In this document: piece by piece, positions 56,901 through 64,000 of the stretch
Numbering within the stretch: the first letter of the stretch is position 1
How the letters are laid out: each line of letters begins with the position of its first letter
Assembly: GCF_028583425.1 (NCBI RefSeq)
Contig: NC_072807.1
Coordinates: 33,485,001 to 33,549,000, forward strand
From: Eublepharis macularius
Taxonomy: Eukaryota; Chordata; Lepidosauria; Squamata; Eublepharidae
Length of the DNA: 64,000 nt
Reading direction: 5' to 3'
The notes under the pieces: model-generated
The model's input: only the letters and a program-made list of their open reading frames with translations
Database searches by the model: none
What the model was told of the DNA's origin: nothing
Position numbers and translations under genes: made by a program

Positions 56901-59900
56901 ATCCCCAGCCCAGCTATTCCTGGTTGCAGGTGCTGCGGGGGGACTAGAGGAGGATGGGAGGGGGGAAGAATGGGCAGGAGAAGCCAATAAAGACACAAGG
57001 GAGACTCTCCCAGGTGCCAAGATATGGTTTCCAGATTACATCCAATTGATTCCGGAAACATAACGGAAGCCTGGTTTTCGCAGAGGCAATCAATCTGTCT
57101 CTGGGCTGTACCACTTCAGAGTGCAGGGGATGGCTCACACGAAAAAAAATACCCTCCCTCCAATTGAAAGCTTGCACATCGGGGGAAATGTTCTTGCCCA
57201 GACTTTTCTCTGACACGCTAGCTTTTTGAGCAGAGGGGCAAACGTCCATCACGCACGTCCTCGCCTTCAGTCTGAAGTGGTACAGCCCAAACAGGGATAT
57301 AACCTTTGCAAGAACTAGGCTAGAGTCTGTATCCAAACCTAAAGAAGGTGGCAGCAATGTTGCACCAAAAAGGCAGAACTATTCAGAATTGGACTTTGCA
57401 AAGTTCTGGTTCAGGGCAGCCCAGTTGGGTTGCTTAAGCATGAAGGCGGTTTCAAGTGCAGGCTGCAGCCCCTGCAGTGACTTCTGCTGCTCCACTACCA
57501 GGTACAGATGCTCCCTCTGGAGTTGGAGTGTATGCAGAAGAAGCAGGAAGATGACTGGCCATTGGACCTCAGTGCGGACTGTGTTGAGGCCGAGTCCCTG
57601 GTCAGCCAGCAAGACCCAGAGAAGGTTCTCCTAAAAGGGGAACTGAAATCTGCCAGACAGGTGAGCCTCAGCGGTGGGAATGGATTCTGGGTCTATCCTT
57701 TCAGTCAATAGAAATAACCCCATCTTTTGTCTGCTAAAAAACCCTGCTGTTTTGAATCAGATATTTCAATTACGTTCGCAAAGAGCAAAAATTTTTGAGA
57801 CACTTATACGTACTTTCTTGTCTTACTAAATGTGACTCAACCGTTCCTGTTAATTTTATTTGTATTTGACTTCTTTTATACCTCGCTTTTTTTCTCACTG
57901 GGGATCCAAAGCCCCTTACATCTTTCTCCTCCATTTTATCCTCACAACAGCCCTATGAGGTAGATTAGGCTGAGAGCGTGACTGGCCCAAGGTCACCTAG
58001 TGAGCTTCTGTGGCAGAGCAAGGCATCATTCTAGATTCTCCGATATTCTGACTTCACACTCTGACCACAAAATGTGAACAGAACGAGATTTATAAACGTT
58101 ACTAAGTATTTTTGTGTTGCCTGAATGACCAGTTGCTCCCAGTGTATTATGTTTGTGTGCATTTCTGGAAATGATTAGTGACAAACAACACTTTTAAATT
58201 GGTTGCATCAACTCTTTGTTGTGATTACAATATGGTTTAACTTGCTGCCTTAATAAGCTGTTAACGGTACATTTTATGGTTCCCTGTTGCTTTCCATGGT
58301 TCTCTCTTTTTTCCCTTTGACGCTCTGATCCACATCGTTTTGGAAAAGAAATTCCAGAAAACAAATATTGCCAACTGTGAATTGTGCAAAACATTTGCCT
58401 CCAGCTTCCCAAGAAATTGTGTGAAAAGAATTTGAAAAAATAATTTGAAGATACCAATTACGAAAGTGCTGATCACATAGAATCAAGAGTTTCAATCAAG
58501 CCTGTGACAGTAATGCCTTAAAAATATGTGTTTTGAAAAAAATTGAGAGCAAATGTACAGGGAAAATATTCGATGGGGTTATGCCAAGCAAAGTTCTTTG
58601 AAAGCCGTGTCCTTATATACGATACGACTTGACCCTCGTGTTTCATTGAGCCAGAATAAATTTGACTTTGAGGTGTGTGAAAAGAACCTAATCAGCTCCC
58701 GCTTTTGGGAAAAGCGTGATAATTACCCAAACATTTTAGATAGCACTATCTGAAATAGTTTCCATTATTTTATCAGAGTTAAAGGCTTTGCCTCCGACTG
58801 AGTACTGACTCACAGTGCAACGGCCAAGTTTTGCTTTGGCACAAACGGAGCAGATTTGAGAATGATTCCCTACATGTATCACAAAGTGCTTCCAAGGGTG
58901 TCAGTTGGCTTCTGTTAAGAGGAGATGGGGGAAACTGAGGTCTCCGATGCAGTCTCGTCTCGTGGTAGGATCCTCACTCAGCCACAAAGCTCACTGCATG
59001 GCCTAGCGTATTCACCCCCTCTCAGCCTCACCTGCCTCAACGGGTTGCTGTGAGGATGAAATAGAGGAGGGAAGAATGATGTAAGCCACTTTAAGTCTCC
59101 TTTGGGGAGAAAAGTGGGGGGAAGTATAGAGGAAGTCAATAAAAAGTGAGTTCCCAACTGCTTCGTTTTCCATACACCTTCCCAGCCTCCCAAGTTCCCA
59201 TTAAAGAACAGCTGGTGCTGGGGTGCCACCTCTGGACTGGCAGGTTTCTGGAGATTTGGGGCAGTACCTGGGGAAGGCAGCACTTGGGTAGGGAATAAAA
59301 CTCAGCAAGGGTGTAAATCTATAGAGCCTGCCCTCTGAAGGTGCCGTTTCCTCCAGGGACCTGGTCTCTGTTGTTTAGAGATTGGTTGTAATTCTAGGAG
59401 AACTCCAAGACCAACCTGGAGGTTGGCAACCCAGTGAGGACACATCTGCAGGTGTTAAAGGGAATTGCCATTTTTTTTGTTCTCGGCTCTGGCTCCCCAT
59501 TCAGAGTACTTGGACAGTGAACTCACAAAAATATATACAGAACAATTCCTTCAGGAATGTATGCATGTAGGAGACAATATTCTTATTAAGGTATAGCCCG
59601 GGGAGGACATTTCTGCTGCTGGACTCCCTCCTCTTTGTCTTGCCAGCAGATCTTGAGGGAATCTCCCCTTGCAGGTAAACGAGGAACTTTCCTTGGAAGT
59701 AGCTGAAAGCCGCCAGAGTCTAGAAGCCTCTTTAGACAGCCTTCATCGTTTGGAAGCCGAGAAGGAGAACCTGGAGGCTCGTATTCAGGACCTGGAGAGT
59801 GAACGGGCCCAGCTGCTGAGGGAGAGGGAAGGGAGCCCCCGTGAAGGGCCAGCGAATGGGGCAAGCCAGCATGAAGAGGTGGAAGCTTTGCAGGAGACCT

Positions 59901-62900
59901 GTACAAATCTCAGGTACTTTGGCAGTAAAGGGTTCCAGGTGGGCAGCTGTGTTTGTGTCTGGCGGAAGAAAAAGCATCAAGAGTCTTGAAGTGTGTACAG
60001 AGAGCCAGCGTGGTTTAGTGGTTAGCGCGTCAGACTAGGAACTGGGAAATCTGGATTCAAATCCCCACTCTGCTGTGGAAGCTCACTGGGTGGTGACCTT
60101 ACCTACCTCACAGGGCTGTGGCGAGGCTACAGTGGAAGATGGGCGAACACTGTAAATTGCTCTGGGTCCCCCATTAAAGGAAAAACAGAAGGTACAGATA
60201 TCTACATACATAAAGGCTGACAATGTTGCATTCCAGCATGAGCAGGGAGCGGATCTTTTCAAAGCAGTCAGATTATGTGGGGGAAAGGGAGTGGAAAACA
60301 AAATAGTAAATGGCTTGGAAATGGCAGTACAATGGAGGCGATGCAGGGATTAAAGGGTTGGAGCCAGAAGGGAAGAGAAGCAGGGTTGGACTTGGAGAGG
60401 TCTGGGATTGAATCCCAGTTCAGCCTGAGTCTTTCTGAGTGGCCATGAACTTTCCTTTTGTCCTAGTCTTTATGGGGTAGTTGGGGGGCTTTAATGACTT
60501 CAATATATGCCGCTTTGGAGGATGGCCTCAGTAGCAGAACGTTGTGCTCCGCAGGCTGAAGGTCCCAGGTTCAATCTGTGGCATCTCCACCTTAAGGGAC
60601 TCTTTCTGGCAGTGTTTGTTGGGAAGGATGTCTGCCAGAGATCTGGTGAGGGCCAGCAGCGCAGCCTAAGGCAGCTGTATGTTCATACATGAATTGAAAG
60701 AAGGCTTCCATCCCTCTAATGCAGGCCTCTGTGCACGAAGGGAGATTTAACAAAAAGATGTTGTTAAAGCCTGCCTTCTTCAGGATTCGAACTCAGGCCC
60801 TTGGCCTCTCATTCGGGAAAGACCTCAAAGCTTTTTAATTTATATAGGTACTTTCAGGTGGGTAGCTGTATTGGTCTTTAGTAGAAGTGCAAGATTCGAG
60901 CCCAGTAGCATCTTAAAGGCCAACGAGATTTCCAGGGTATGAGGTAACGAGAGTCAGAGCTCCTTTCTTCACATACATTTAGAAGTGGCCGTTTCTAGAG
61001 TTTTATCAAGGGTTTTATCTTCTGGCTGGATATAACTCTACATACAGCCACTTTCTAAATGTATCTAAAGAAAGGAACTTTGATTCTCAAAACCTCATAC
61101 CCTGGAAATCTGGTTAGTCTTTAAGGGGCTACTGGATCCAAATCTTGCACTTCTAATTTTATAAAGTAACCTGTTGGGAATTACTGGAGAGAGGTTTTGA
61201 ATGACTTCTGACCTGCTCCTTTTATCAGCAAGCCCTTTGTCAGTGTCTTGGGATGGGCTAGACATACATTCCAGGACTCCTCCAGAATAGCATCCCATGC
61301 ACGTTCTTTTTCTCGTCCGGCAGGGAATCTCAGTGCTTTCTGAAAAGGGAGAAGGACATCTCGGAGACTCGTTGTCTGGAACTGGAAGCTGCTTTGCGTG
61401 GCAAACAGGAGGAGATGGAGAAACACCTGGCAGAGCAGAAACAGGTTTCTCAGTACTGGCAGGACAGGTGGGACCAGGTGGCCACAGCCCTGAAGGCCAA
61501 GGAGGAGGAGCTGGAGAAAACACATGTGCAGAGCCAGGCCTCATCTGCTGAGGTGTGTGGTATTCAGGGAGCCCCCGCCCACAGCTTCTAGGGCTGCCTT
61601 TTCTCAAGACATGGAAGCCCCTCCTTGGGAAAAATGGTTCCTCAGCTGAAGCACTGGTTGCTGCTAAAGAGGAGGGCTGGGAGAAGGGAAAGGTGGCAGC
61701 TTTGAAGGCAAAACTCTTTTGGTTTTGGGGAATGTGGAATGGATCCATCAGCTACCAACCAATCTCTTGTCCCCCGCCCCCATCCCCTGGCAGTTGGAAA
61801 CTCCTCTGCTTCTCCAGATGCAGCTAGACGCTTGTAAACAGGAGCTGGAACTGGAACGGAACCGCAGCCAGGCCCTGCAGCAGCACGTGCAGCAGCTGCA
61901 GTCTGGGAGCCAGACCTTCGCTGTTCCTACGAATGAGGTGTGTTGTGCAAATAACACATCACAGGGCTTTTGCAATGCCTGTTTTCCTTCAGGGAGCTTG
62001 CTGAAGCCAGCTGGCAGTGTTCCCTTGCTTCTGCTGCAGCAAGATCAGAACCTCCCCGCTGATAGGTTAGTCTGCTTGGCCTCCTTGCTGATAGGTTGGT
62101 CTGCTTTGGCTTCCTGCTGATAGGTTGGTCTGCTTGGCAATGTGTTAGGCCTATCAGTTAGGAAGTGGAATTCAAGGACACATGGATGGTGGCAGACCAG
62201 AAGTGCCATGGCAGCCAAGGCAACAAACAGAAGTCACTCTCCTGTTTATGCCACCCTTGGATGGCATTTGCTTCTCTTGTCTTTCTGTACATGGGAGGGA
62301 AATGCAAAGTTGGTCAATCAGGATACAGTTGGCAGAATTCAGCAGCTTGCAAAGGAATCCTATTTGCCTAATTTATTTATCATCTGTTAGTTGTGGGGAG
62401 CGTCAAAATGTTATGCGGGGCACTCTGGACCCTTCCCAGATAACTAGAAATCCTACTTAACCCCTCTCTGGTTTCTGAGTACTTCCAAGTTCTCATGACG
62501 CCGCCCCCCCCCCCCCCAGTACTGGATGATCAGCCAGTGAGGCCTTACTTGGGCATACAACACTGGTAAAAGCAGAGCCTTCTTTGCAGCTGCCCCAATG
62601 TTGTGGGATAATATTTGCTGGAACGCCCTGTCATGTAATTTCTCAGCTTCTTTTAGGGTGGTGGGGGGAATGAAAGCAAAATTGCTCTAGCAGTCCTGTG
62701 GCCCTTCTTAATTGAGTTAGAAATATGTTTTTCCATTGCTGGTTTTGAATGCATGTATTGATTTTAATTGGTTTTGTTTATCCTGTTGTACCGTTGTGAA
62801 CTCCTTTGGTAACATTGTTTATAAAAGGATATAGTATATACTGTAGTTATATTTGAAAGGCTAAGTATTGGAAGGATTGGTTAAGGAAAGAAGAGATGCT

Positions 62901-63742
62901 CGGGTTGCTGAATTCTGTGCCAGGGAAATCCATAGAACTGCAGAATACACATACATTTATTTAAGATACCTAGTGTCATCATGTGGTTTCTAAATAAAAA
63001 AGAGTTCAGTAGCACCTTTAAGACTAACCAATTTTATTGTAGCATAAGCTTTCGAGAATCACAGCTCTCTTTGTCAGATGCATCCTTCGTCTTAAAGGTG
63101 CTACTGGACTCTTTTTTATTTAGAAACCACATGATGACACTAGGTATCTTAAATAAATGTATGTGTATTCTGCAGTTCCATGGATTTCCCTGGCACAGAA
63201 TTCAGCAACCCGAGCATCTCTTCTTTCCTTAACCAATCCTTCCAATACTTGGCCTTTGTCAGATGCATGGATGCTTTGCAGTGCTCAGCTTGGGAGAGTT
63301 ACAGGTTGCAGTTGGGGGTCTTTTATTTCACCATAAATCCACCCACGCTATCAAAAAGATTTCAGCAGCAAGTCTAGTTTTCACTGACAACTGTGTATCC
63401 ACTTTGTCTGTAACCAGCTCTTTCTCTCTGAAATCCTAGACTGCTCCACAAAAAGTAGATGCAGAAGTGGTCCAAGTCCGAGAGGAGCTACAAAAGGTCT
63501 GGGACATGTTGAAGTCTCGCGATACTGAACTGGAAGGGCAGCAGCTGGAACTGGAATCCATCAGAAGCCAGGTAGAGACCAGTAAGATATTGGGTATAGC
63601 AAGCTTTCTGACCAGGAAAGTCTATGAAGTATAAATTCATACTAAAACTGGACCAAATGTTTATGCAGTGTGCAGAATGCCGCTCGGAGAAGCAGCACCT
63701 GGATCGAATAGTTGCCTCTCTGGAAGAGCAGCTGGCTGAGAA
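47722..63742 (+). CDS. Unidentified membrane-anchored coiled-coil protein gene (3' end beyond the window)
   Basis: Fourteen exons (47722-47904, 49300-49488, 50136-50287, 52123-52435, 53226-53320, 54073-54172, 55755-55880, 56320-56424, 57502-57660, 59675-59913, 61324-61552, 61794-61937, 63440-63571, 63669-63742) have GT-AG ends. All phases match, which chance would not give. They encode at least 741 residues from the ATG at 47737. Residues about 13-32 (WKLVTATVSIVAAALCFLAW) form a hydrophobic anchor after a basic N-terminus; a Ser/Arg-rich stretch follows, then heptad-rich coiled coils from about residue 235 onward, strongest at 470-741. I do not recognise the family. The gene lies beside the CLK3 promoter in divergent orientation, where mammals have ARID3B. 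A membrane tether or cytoskeletal role is only an inference. The ends of the gene and its expression are unknown. Confidence 0.82.
48070..48225 (-). repeat. Sauria-type SINE fragment, antisense
   Basis: TTTTATCCTCACAACAACCC, GTGAGGTGGGCTAGGCTGAA, AAGGTCACCCAACCAGC-like sequence and the reversed head GCTCTAACCATTGTACCACC mark a reversed SINE. Confidence 0.8.
48411..48652 (+). repeat. Sauria-type SINE, near full length
   Basis: It has GAGCCTGTTTGGTGTAGTGG, GGAGAGCCGGGTTTGATTCC, CCAGCTGGGTGACCTTGGGC, GAGTGGGCATTAAGTTGTCC and a GTTGTTG tail. Confidence 0.88.
48711..48899. mobile_element. Palindromic MITE, 189 bp
   Basis: The left arm begins CCGTTTCTACACAACTCACC and TTCTTCCGGAATGGGGCGCA. The right arm ends with the reverse complement of CCGTTTCCACACTACTCACC and TTCTTCCGGAACGGGGCACA. 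The inverted arms are about 90 bases, meet near 48805, and differ largely at CpG sites by C-to-T type changes. No coding capacity or clear target duplication is seen. Confidence 0.75.
48995..49085 (+). repeat. snap-back repeat half-copy, diverged
   Basis: CTCTGACGAAGTGGGCTG, TGTTGTAATAAACGGGTTAG and CCTTTAAGGTGCTGTTGTGC match the right half with several differences. Confidence 0.6.
49300..49488 (+). CDS. Coiled-coil gene exon: Cys-containing Ser/Arg segment
   Basis: Codons in phase 0 at both ends. It encodes RKNGHEGLPSRFSGSRRCLQ, CGSGTESPSLSCKDPEISR and RNRQSFATTALKWRSMNKF. The acceptor is GTTAGTCCAG and the donor GTAAGGAAG. Charged and Ser-rich, not coiled coil. Confidence 0.75.
49824..49925. 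repeat. Short palindromic repeat with GGTTGTTGTGGGTTTTCC ends
   Basis: GGTTGTTGTGGGTTTTCCGG at about 49824 is answered by its inverted copy GAAAACCCACAACAACC at about 49877. GGCCGTGAAAGCCTTCGACA follows outside. It looks like a deleted copy of a longer palindromic element. Confidence 0.65.
50136..50287 (+). CDS. Coiled-coil gene exon: Ser/Arg-rich segment
   Basis: It encodes GIANGAPGSLEPECLRRPGR, EFDGESLSPKHPHRSRSTSS and QRSSRFRDSR. It ends with two bases of an Ile codon that completes in the exon at 52123. The acceptor is CTCATTCAG and the donor GTAGGT. The RSRSTSSQRSSRFRDSR stretch could be a phosphorylation-rich linker. Confidence 0.78.
50520..50710 (-). repeat. LINE 3'-region remnant (L2/CR1-like), left part
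   Basis: The phrases GAGAGCCTGTAGGGAGAGGG, GGCGCCACCACTGAAAAAGC and CTGCCTGCCTCACCTCTGCA belong to the 3' region of an L2/CR1-like LINE found again at 52610 and 54965. The remnant is broken by an LTR at 50711 and continues at 51346. Confidence 0.6.
50711..51340 (-). mobile_element. Solo LTR of a retrovirus-like element
   Basis: A 630-base block with TGT at one end and ACA at the other is flanked by the 5-base direct repeat GGTTG (50706-50710 and 51341-51345). Read on the - strand it has a TATATAAG promoter-like box at about 51010-51018 and an AATAAA signal near 50782, in the order expected for U3-R-U5. No internal coding region adjoins it, so it is a solo LTR fossil. The family cannot be fixed from the sequence alone; the 5-base duplication fits several LTR groups. 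It is inserted in an older LINE remnant, so it is the younger of the two. Confidence 0.78.
51346..51505 (-). repeat. LINE 3'-region remnant (L2/CR1-like), right part
   Basis: CTCTGGCACCAAGCCGTATAG, AGTACAATGAATTGGGCCCA and AAACCAGTGTAGACCTTACA continue the remnant left off at 50710, on the other side of the solo LTR. Confidence 0.6.
51513..51715 (+). repeat. Sauria-type SINE
   Basis: It has ACAGCCAGTGTGGTGTAGAG, GGAGTCCCAAGTTCGAATCC, GACCTTGGGCCAGTCACACA and TACTTTACAAGGTTGTTGTG, ending AAATATCTAAATAAG. Confidence 0.85.
51835..52035 (-). repeat. CORE/MIR-like SINE, antisense
   Basis: TTATTATCCTCACAAGACAG, GGGCTTACCCAAGGCCACCT and GGGATTCGAACCAGCAGG, then the reversed A box CACTTAACCACTGTGCTACA, show a reversed tRNA-derived SINE of a different, older kind than the Sauria copies. 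Confidence 0.6.
52123..52435 (+). CDS. Coiled-coil gene exon: linker and first coiled coil
   Basis: At 313 bp it is the largest exon. It encodes GLSTDVESSEGPSHLTLGWR, RRRRSVSEQDLRASLPERVH, KEAELAAFLREADHMPRGEI and KELRKLEIDLNVMRFELLSL. Heptad-like spacing of Leu begins around ELRKLEIDLNVM. The acceptor is CTTCTTTGCAG and the donor GTAACG. Confidence 0.82.
52610..52800 (-). repeat. LINE 3'-region fragment (L2/CR1-like)
   Basis: The sequence carries GGGAGCCACTACTAAAAAGG, GTAGCCACCCATCATACTTC, GCAGGTGGAAACCCTCCAAG and AGTAGGTGATCCTTTCTAAA, matching the fragment at 50520. Confidence 0.55.
53226..53320 (+). CDS. Coiled-coil gene exon
   Basis: It encodes MESSFFLLEKEKMWLEMMSS and ADRKRKWEREY. The acceptor is CTACCGCAG and the donor GTGAGTGG. 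The last Lys codon is split AA/G and completes in the next exon. Confidence 0.8.
53485..53705 (+). repeat. Sauria-type SINE
   Basis: It has AGGCAGCATGGTGTAGTGGT, CTAGGAGACCCAGGTTCGAA, GACCTGGGGCCATTCACACA, GCAGGGTTGTGAGGATAAAG and the tail AAATGCAGTAAATAAAATAA. Confidence 0.88.
54073..54172 (+). CDS. Coiled-coil gene exon
   Basis: It encodes MFSLKMELLKPKSYSGKRRY and RLLSRDSGKNENM after completing a Lys codon. The acceptor is TTACTTTTTAG and the donor GTAAGAAAG. It is basic and Ser-containing, and is probably a break in the coiled coil. Confidence 0.75.
54258..54960 (-). repeat. LINE 3' end with ORF2 C-terminus (L2/CR1-like)
   Basis: On the - strand, 54929-54594 encodes ITYKALHSFGASCLRAGLSP, LVAPTLWSGLPEDIMKAPTF and LAFWKQCKTELFKRAF, the typical end of the reverse-transcriptase protein of L2/Rex/CR1-type LINEs. 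Its 3' untranslated part runs down to TTTATTTATTTAAG near 54270 as seen on the + strand. The rest of the element is missing (5' truncation). Confidence 0.75.
54965..55660 (-). repeat. Second LINE 3' region (L2/CR1-like)
   Basis: It begins TTATTTATTTTGTTTATTTC and CCCACCCTCCCTGCAAGCGG. It continues with GGTGGAACAGCTCTGTCTTG, GACAGAGCGTTCCACCAGGT, GGCCTACTTGGGACCAGGG and ATTGCAGTAGTCAGTGTTAT. It lies directly next to the LINE at 54258 in the same orientation. Confidence 0.65.
55755..55880 (+). CDS. Coiled-coil gene exon
   Basis: It encodes GKKDIGQHVPALQETLVAQE and NCMNPLHEEQKETAQQLKPA, ending KE. Both edges are in phase 0. The acceptor GAATTCCAG is normal; the donor GTTTGTTG is weaker than its neighbours, which leaves some doubt about this boundary. 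Confidence 0.68.
56320..56424 (+). CDS. Coiled-coil gene exon
   Basis: It encodes EENLLPTQVIGLEGEVDEAS and PKPNRVLSDRECLLQ. The acceptor is CCTCAACAG and the donor GTACAGTG. Both edges are in phase 0. Confidence 0.75.
57103..57288. mobile_element. MITE-like element with perfect 18-bp inverted repeats
   Basis: GGGCTGTACCACTTCAGA at 57103-57120 is exactly the reverse complement of 57271-57288. The 186-base block has no coding capacity. I saw no convincing target duplication, so the ends may extend further. Confidence 0.65.
57502..57660 (+). CDS. Coiled-coil gene exon
   Basis: It encodes VQMLPLELECMQKKQEDDWP, LDLSADCVEAESLVSQQDPE and KVLLKGELKSARQ. The acceptor is CCACTACCAG and the donor GTGAGCCTC. 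Both edges are in phase 0. Confidence 0.8.
57850..58045 (-). repeat. Sauria-type SINE, antisense and partial
   Basis: TCACTGGGGATCCAAAGCCC, CATTTTATCCTCACAACAGC, GAGGTAGATTAGGCTGAGAG and GGCCCAAGGTCACCTAGTGA are the reversed body of the family. The tRNA-like head is decayed. Confidence 0.78.
58955..59125 (+). repeat. Sauria-type SINE, decayed
   Basis: CACAAAGCTCACTGCATGGC, CTCAGCCTCACCTGCCTCAA, GTTGCTGTGAGGATGAAATA and GTAAGCCACTTTAAGTCTCC mark its body; the head is weak. Confidence 0.7.
59228..59433. repeat. TTGGCAAC-ended repeat copy
   Basis: TTTCTGGAGATTTGGGGCAG, CCGTTTCCTCCAGGGACCTG, TAGAGATTGGTTGTAATTCT and CTGGAGGTTGGCAACCC match the family at 44803-45068. Confidence 0.65.
59675..59913 (+). 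CDS. Coiled-coil gene exon: strong coiled coil
   Basis: It encodes VNEELSLEVAESRQSLEASL, DSLHRLEAEKENLEARIQDL, ESERAQLLREREGSPREGPA and HEEVEALQETCTNL. Leu and Ala recur every three to four residues and the charge pattern is that of a long parallel coiled coil. The acceptor is CCCCTTGCAG and the donor GTACTTT. The last Arg codon is split AG/G. Confidence 0.85.
60001..60215 (+). repeat. Sauria-type SINE
   Basis: It has GAGCCAGCGTGGTTTAGTGG, GGGAAATCTGGATTCAAATC, TACCTACCTCACAGGGCTGT and CTGTAAATTGCTCTGGGTCC, ending in the tail GTACAGATATCTACATACAT. Confidence 0.85.
60515..60690 (+). repeat. tRNA-derived SINE (ACA type)
   Basis: GGCCTCAGTAGCAGAACGTT with the B box GGTCCCAGGTTCAATCTG, then CATCTCCACCTTAAGGGACT and AGATCTGGTGAGGGCCAGCA, and the tail AAGGCAGCTGTATGTTCATA. 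Confidence 0.75.
60848..61160. repeat. snap-back repeat, long diverged copy
   Basis: GGTGGGTAGCTGTATTGGTC and GAGCCCAGTAGCATCTTAAA on the left are answered by GTCTTTAAGGGGCTACTGGA and CAAATCTTGCACTTCT on the right. Between them CATACATTTAGAAGTGGC pairs with GCCACTTTCTAAATGTATC. It is an inverted repeat of arms about 130 bases with moderate divergence. Confidence 0.7.
61324..61552 (+). CDS. Coiled-coil gene exon: strong coiled coil
   Basis: It encodes ESQCFLKREKDISETRCLEL, EAALRGKQEEMEKHLAEQKQ, VSQYWQDRWDQVATALKAKE and EELEKTHVQSQASSAE. The acceptor is CGTCCGGCAG and the donor GTGTGTGG. Regular heptads run through the whole exon. Confidence 0.85.
61794..61937 (+). CDS. Coiled-coil gene exon
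   Basis: It encodes LETPLLLQMQLDACKQELEL, ERNRSQALQQHVQQLQSGSQ and TFAVPTNE. I chose the acceptor CCCATCCCCTGGCAG for its long pyrimidine tract; a second in-frame acceptor, TTCTCCAG at 61817, would drop the first eight residues. The donor is GTGTGTTG. Confidence 0.78.
62856..63257. repeat. 402-bp near-perfect palindrome around a snap-back repeat
   Basis: The left arm 62856-63024 and right arm 63089-63257 are each 169 bases. They are inverted copies with no gaps and three mismatches, all transitions (98.2% identity), with a 64-base loop. The inner 36 or so bases of each arm belong to the snap-back repeat family (GTAGCACCTTTAAGAC). The outer 130 or so bases, with AAGAGATGCTCGGGTTGCTG and GAATTCTGTGCCAGGGAAAT, match no other place in this window. 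After the right arm TTTGTCAGATGCAT repeats the phrase found in the loop. Confidence 0.9.
63440..63571 (+). CDS. Coiled-coil gene exon
   Basis: It encodes TAPQKVDAEVVQVREELQKV and WDMLKSRDTELEGQQLELES, ending IRSQ. The acceptor is AAATCCTAG and the donor GTAGAGACC. Phase 0 at both edges. Confidence 0.8.
63669..63742 (+). CDS. Coiled-coil gene exon, last one inside the window
   Basis: It encodes CAECRSEKQHLDRIVASLEE and QLAE, with a split Lys codon AA/G. The acceptor is TTTATGCAG and the donor GTAAGCAA, so the gene continues past the right edge. Confidence 0.78.
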
Positions 63743-64000
63743 GTAAGCAAACTGGGAGGAGGGGCGTTGTGGAAGGGGGGGGGGCTGTGGCAGCAAAACC
63801 CTGAAAGGGAATCTTGAAATCTGTTCATCGTTACTGCAGCAGAAGCTTTCATGGTCACTAGCAAGGACTATCAAACCCAGGGCGAACTTAGACATTAAAA
63901 TGGCCCAGGAGCAAGAAGAGCTGCTTGGTTTAGGCTCTCATCAGATCCGGGAGCCTGGGGGCAGCACTGCAGGGGATCACGTAGCTTGAACACCATCAGT

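Noticed and set aside
63895-63990. Open frame MAQEQEELLGLGSHQIREPG near the right edge as a further exon
   Set aside because: It has no acceptor in the needed phase after the split Lys codon and reaches a stop quickly. The next real exon probably lies beyond the window.
1-64000. CRISPR arrays, operons, bacterial promoters
   Set aside because: The genes are spliced vertebrate genes. No regularly spaced short direct repeats with unique spacers are present.

Overview
The window looks like a piece of a squamate reptile genome, probably a gecko or other lizard. It carries two recognisable vertebrate genes split by introns, and many tRNA-derived SINEs of the Sauria/ACA kind, CR1/L2-like LINE fragments and hAT-like DNA elements. 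Nothing bacterial, organellar or plasmid-like is present. No LINE, transposase or viral reading frame looks intact.

Region 1 (1-21.7 kb, + strand) is the 3' part of EDC3, the enhancer of mRNA decapping 3. Five coding exons in matching phase cover everything from the end of the LSm domain through the FDF motif and the YjeF_N domain to the stop at 20360. The LSm exon lies left of the window. The intron at 13100-19202 holds two related hAT-like elements: a 977-bp GC-rich one and a 3.43-kb foldback element built as a giant inverted repeat. Region 2 (21.7-24.4 kb) is the short tail-to-tail gap between EDC3 and CLK3.

Region 3 (24.4-45.9 kb, - strand) is CLK3, a LAMMER-type dual-specificity kinase that phosphorylates SR splicing factors. 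Twelve coding exons encode about 492 residues, and the 5' untranslated exon lies in a CpG island at about 45.1-45.9 kb. The convergent EDC3/CLK3 pair matches the human 15q24 arrangement. CLK3 introns hold a decayed CR1-like LINE, a 5'-truncated LINE with 16-bp target-site duplications, and several SINEs.

Region 4 (47.7 kb to the right edge, + strand) is a gene I cannot name. At least 14 exons in consistent phase encode a protein of at least 741 residues, with an N-terminal hydrophobic anchor, a basic Ser/Arg-rich stretch and a long broken coiled coil. It starts near the CLK3 promoter and runs divergently from it, where mammals have ARID3B. Its introns are crowded with short palindromic elements, SINEs, LINE 3' ends, one solo LTR nested in a LINE remnant, and a 402-bp palindrome with arms 98% identical.

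The observations most worth a second look are the unnamed coiled-coil gene, the foldback hAT element (which would give EDC3 pre-mRNA a hairpin with arms of about 1.5 kb), and the young palindrome at 62856-63257.
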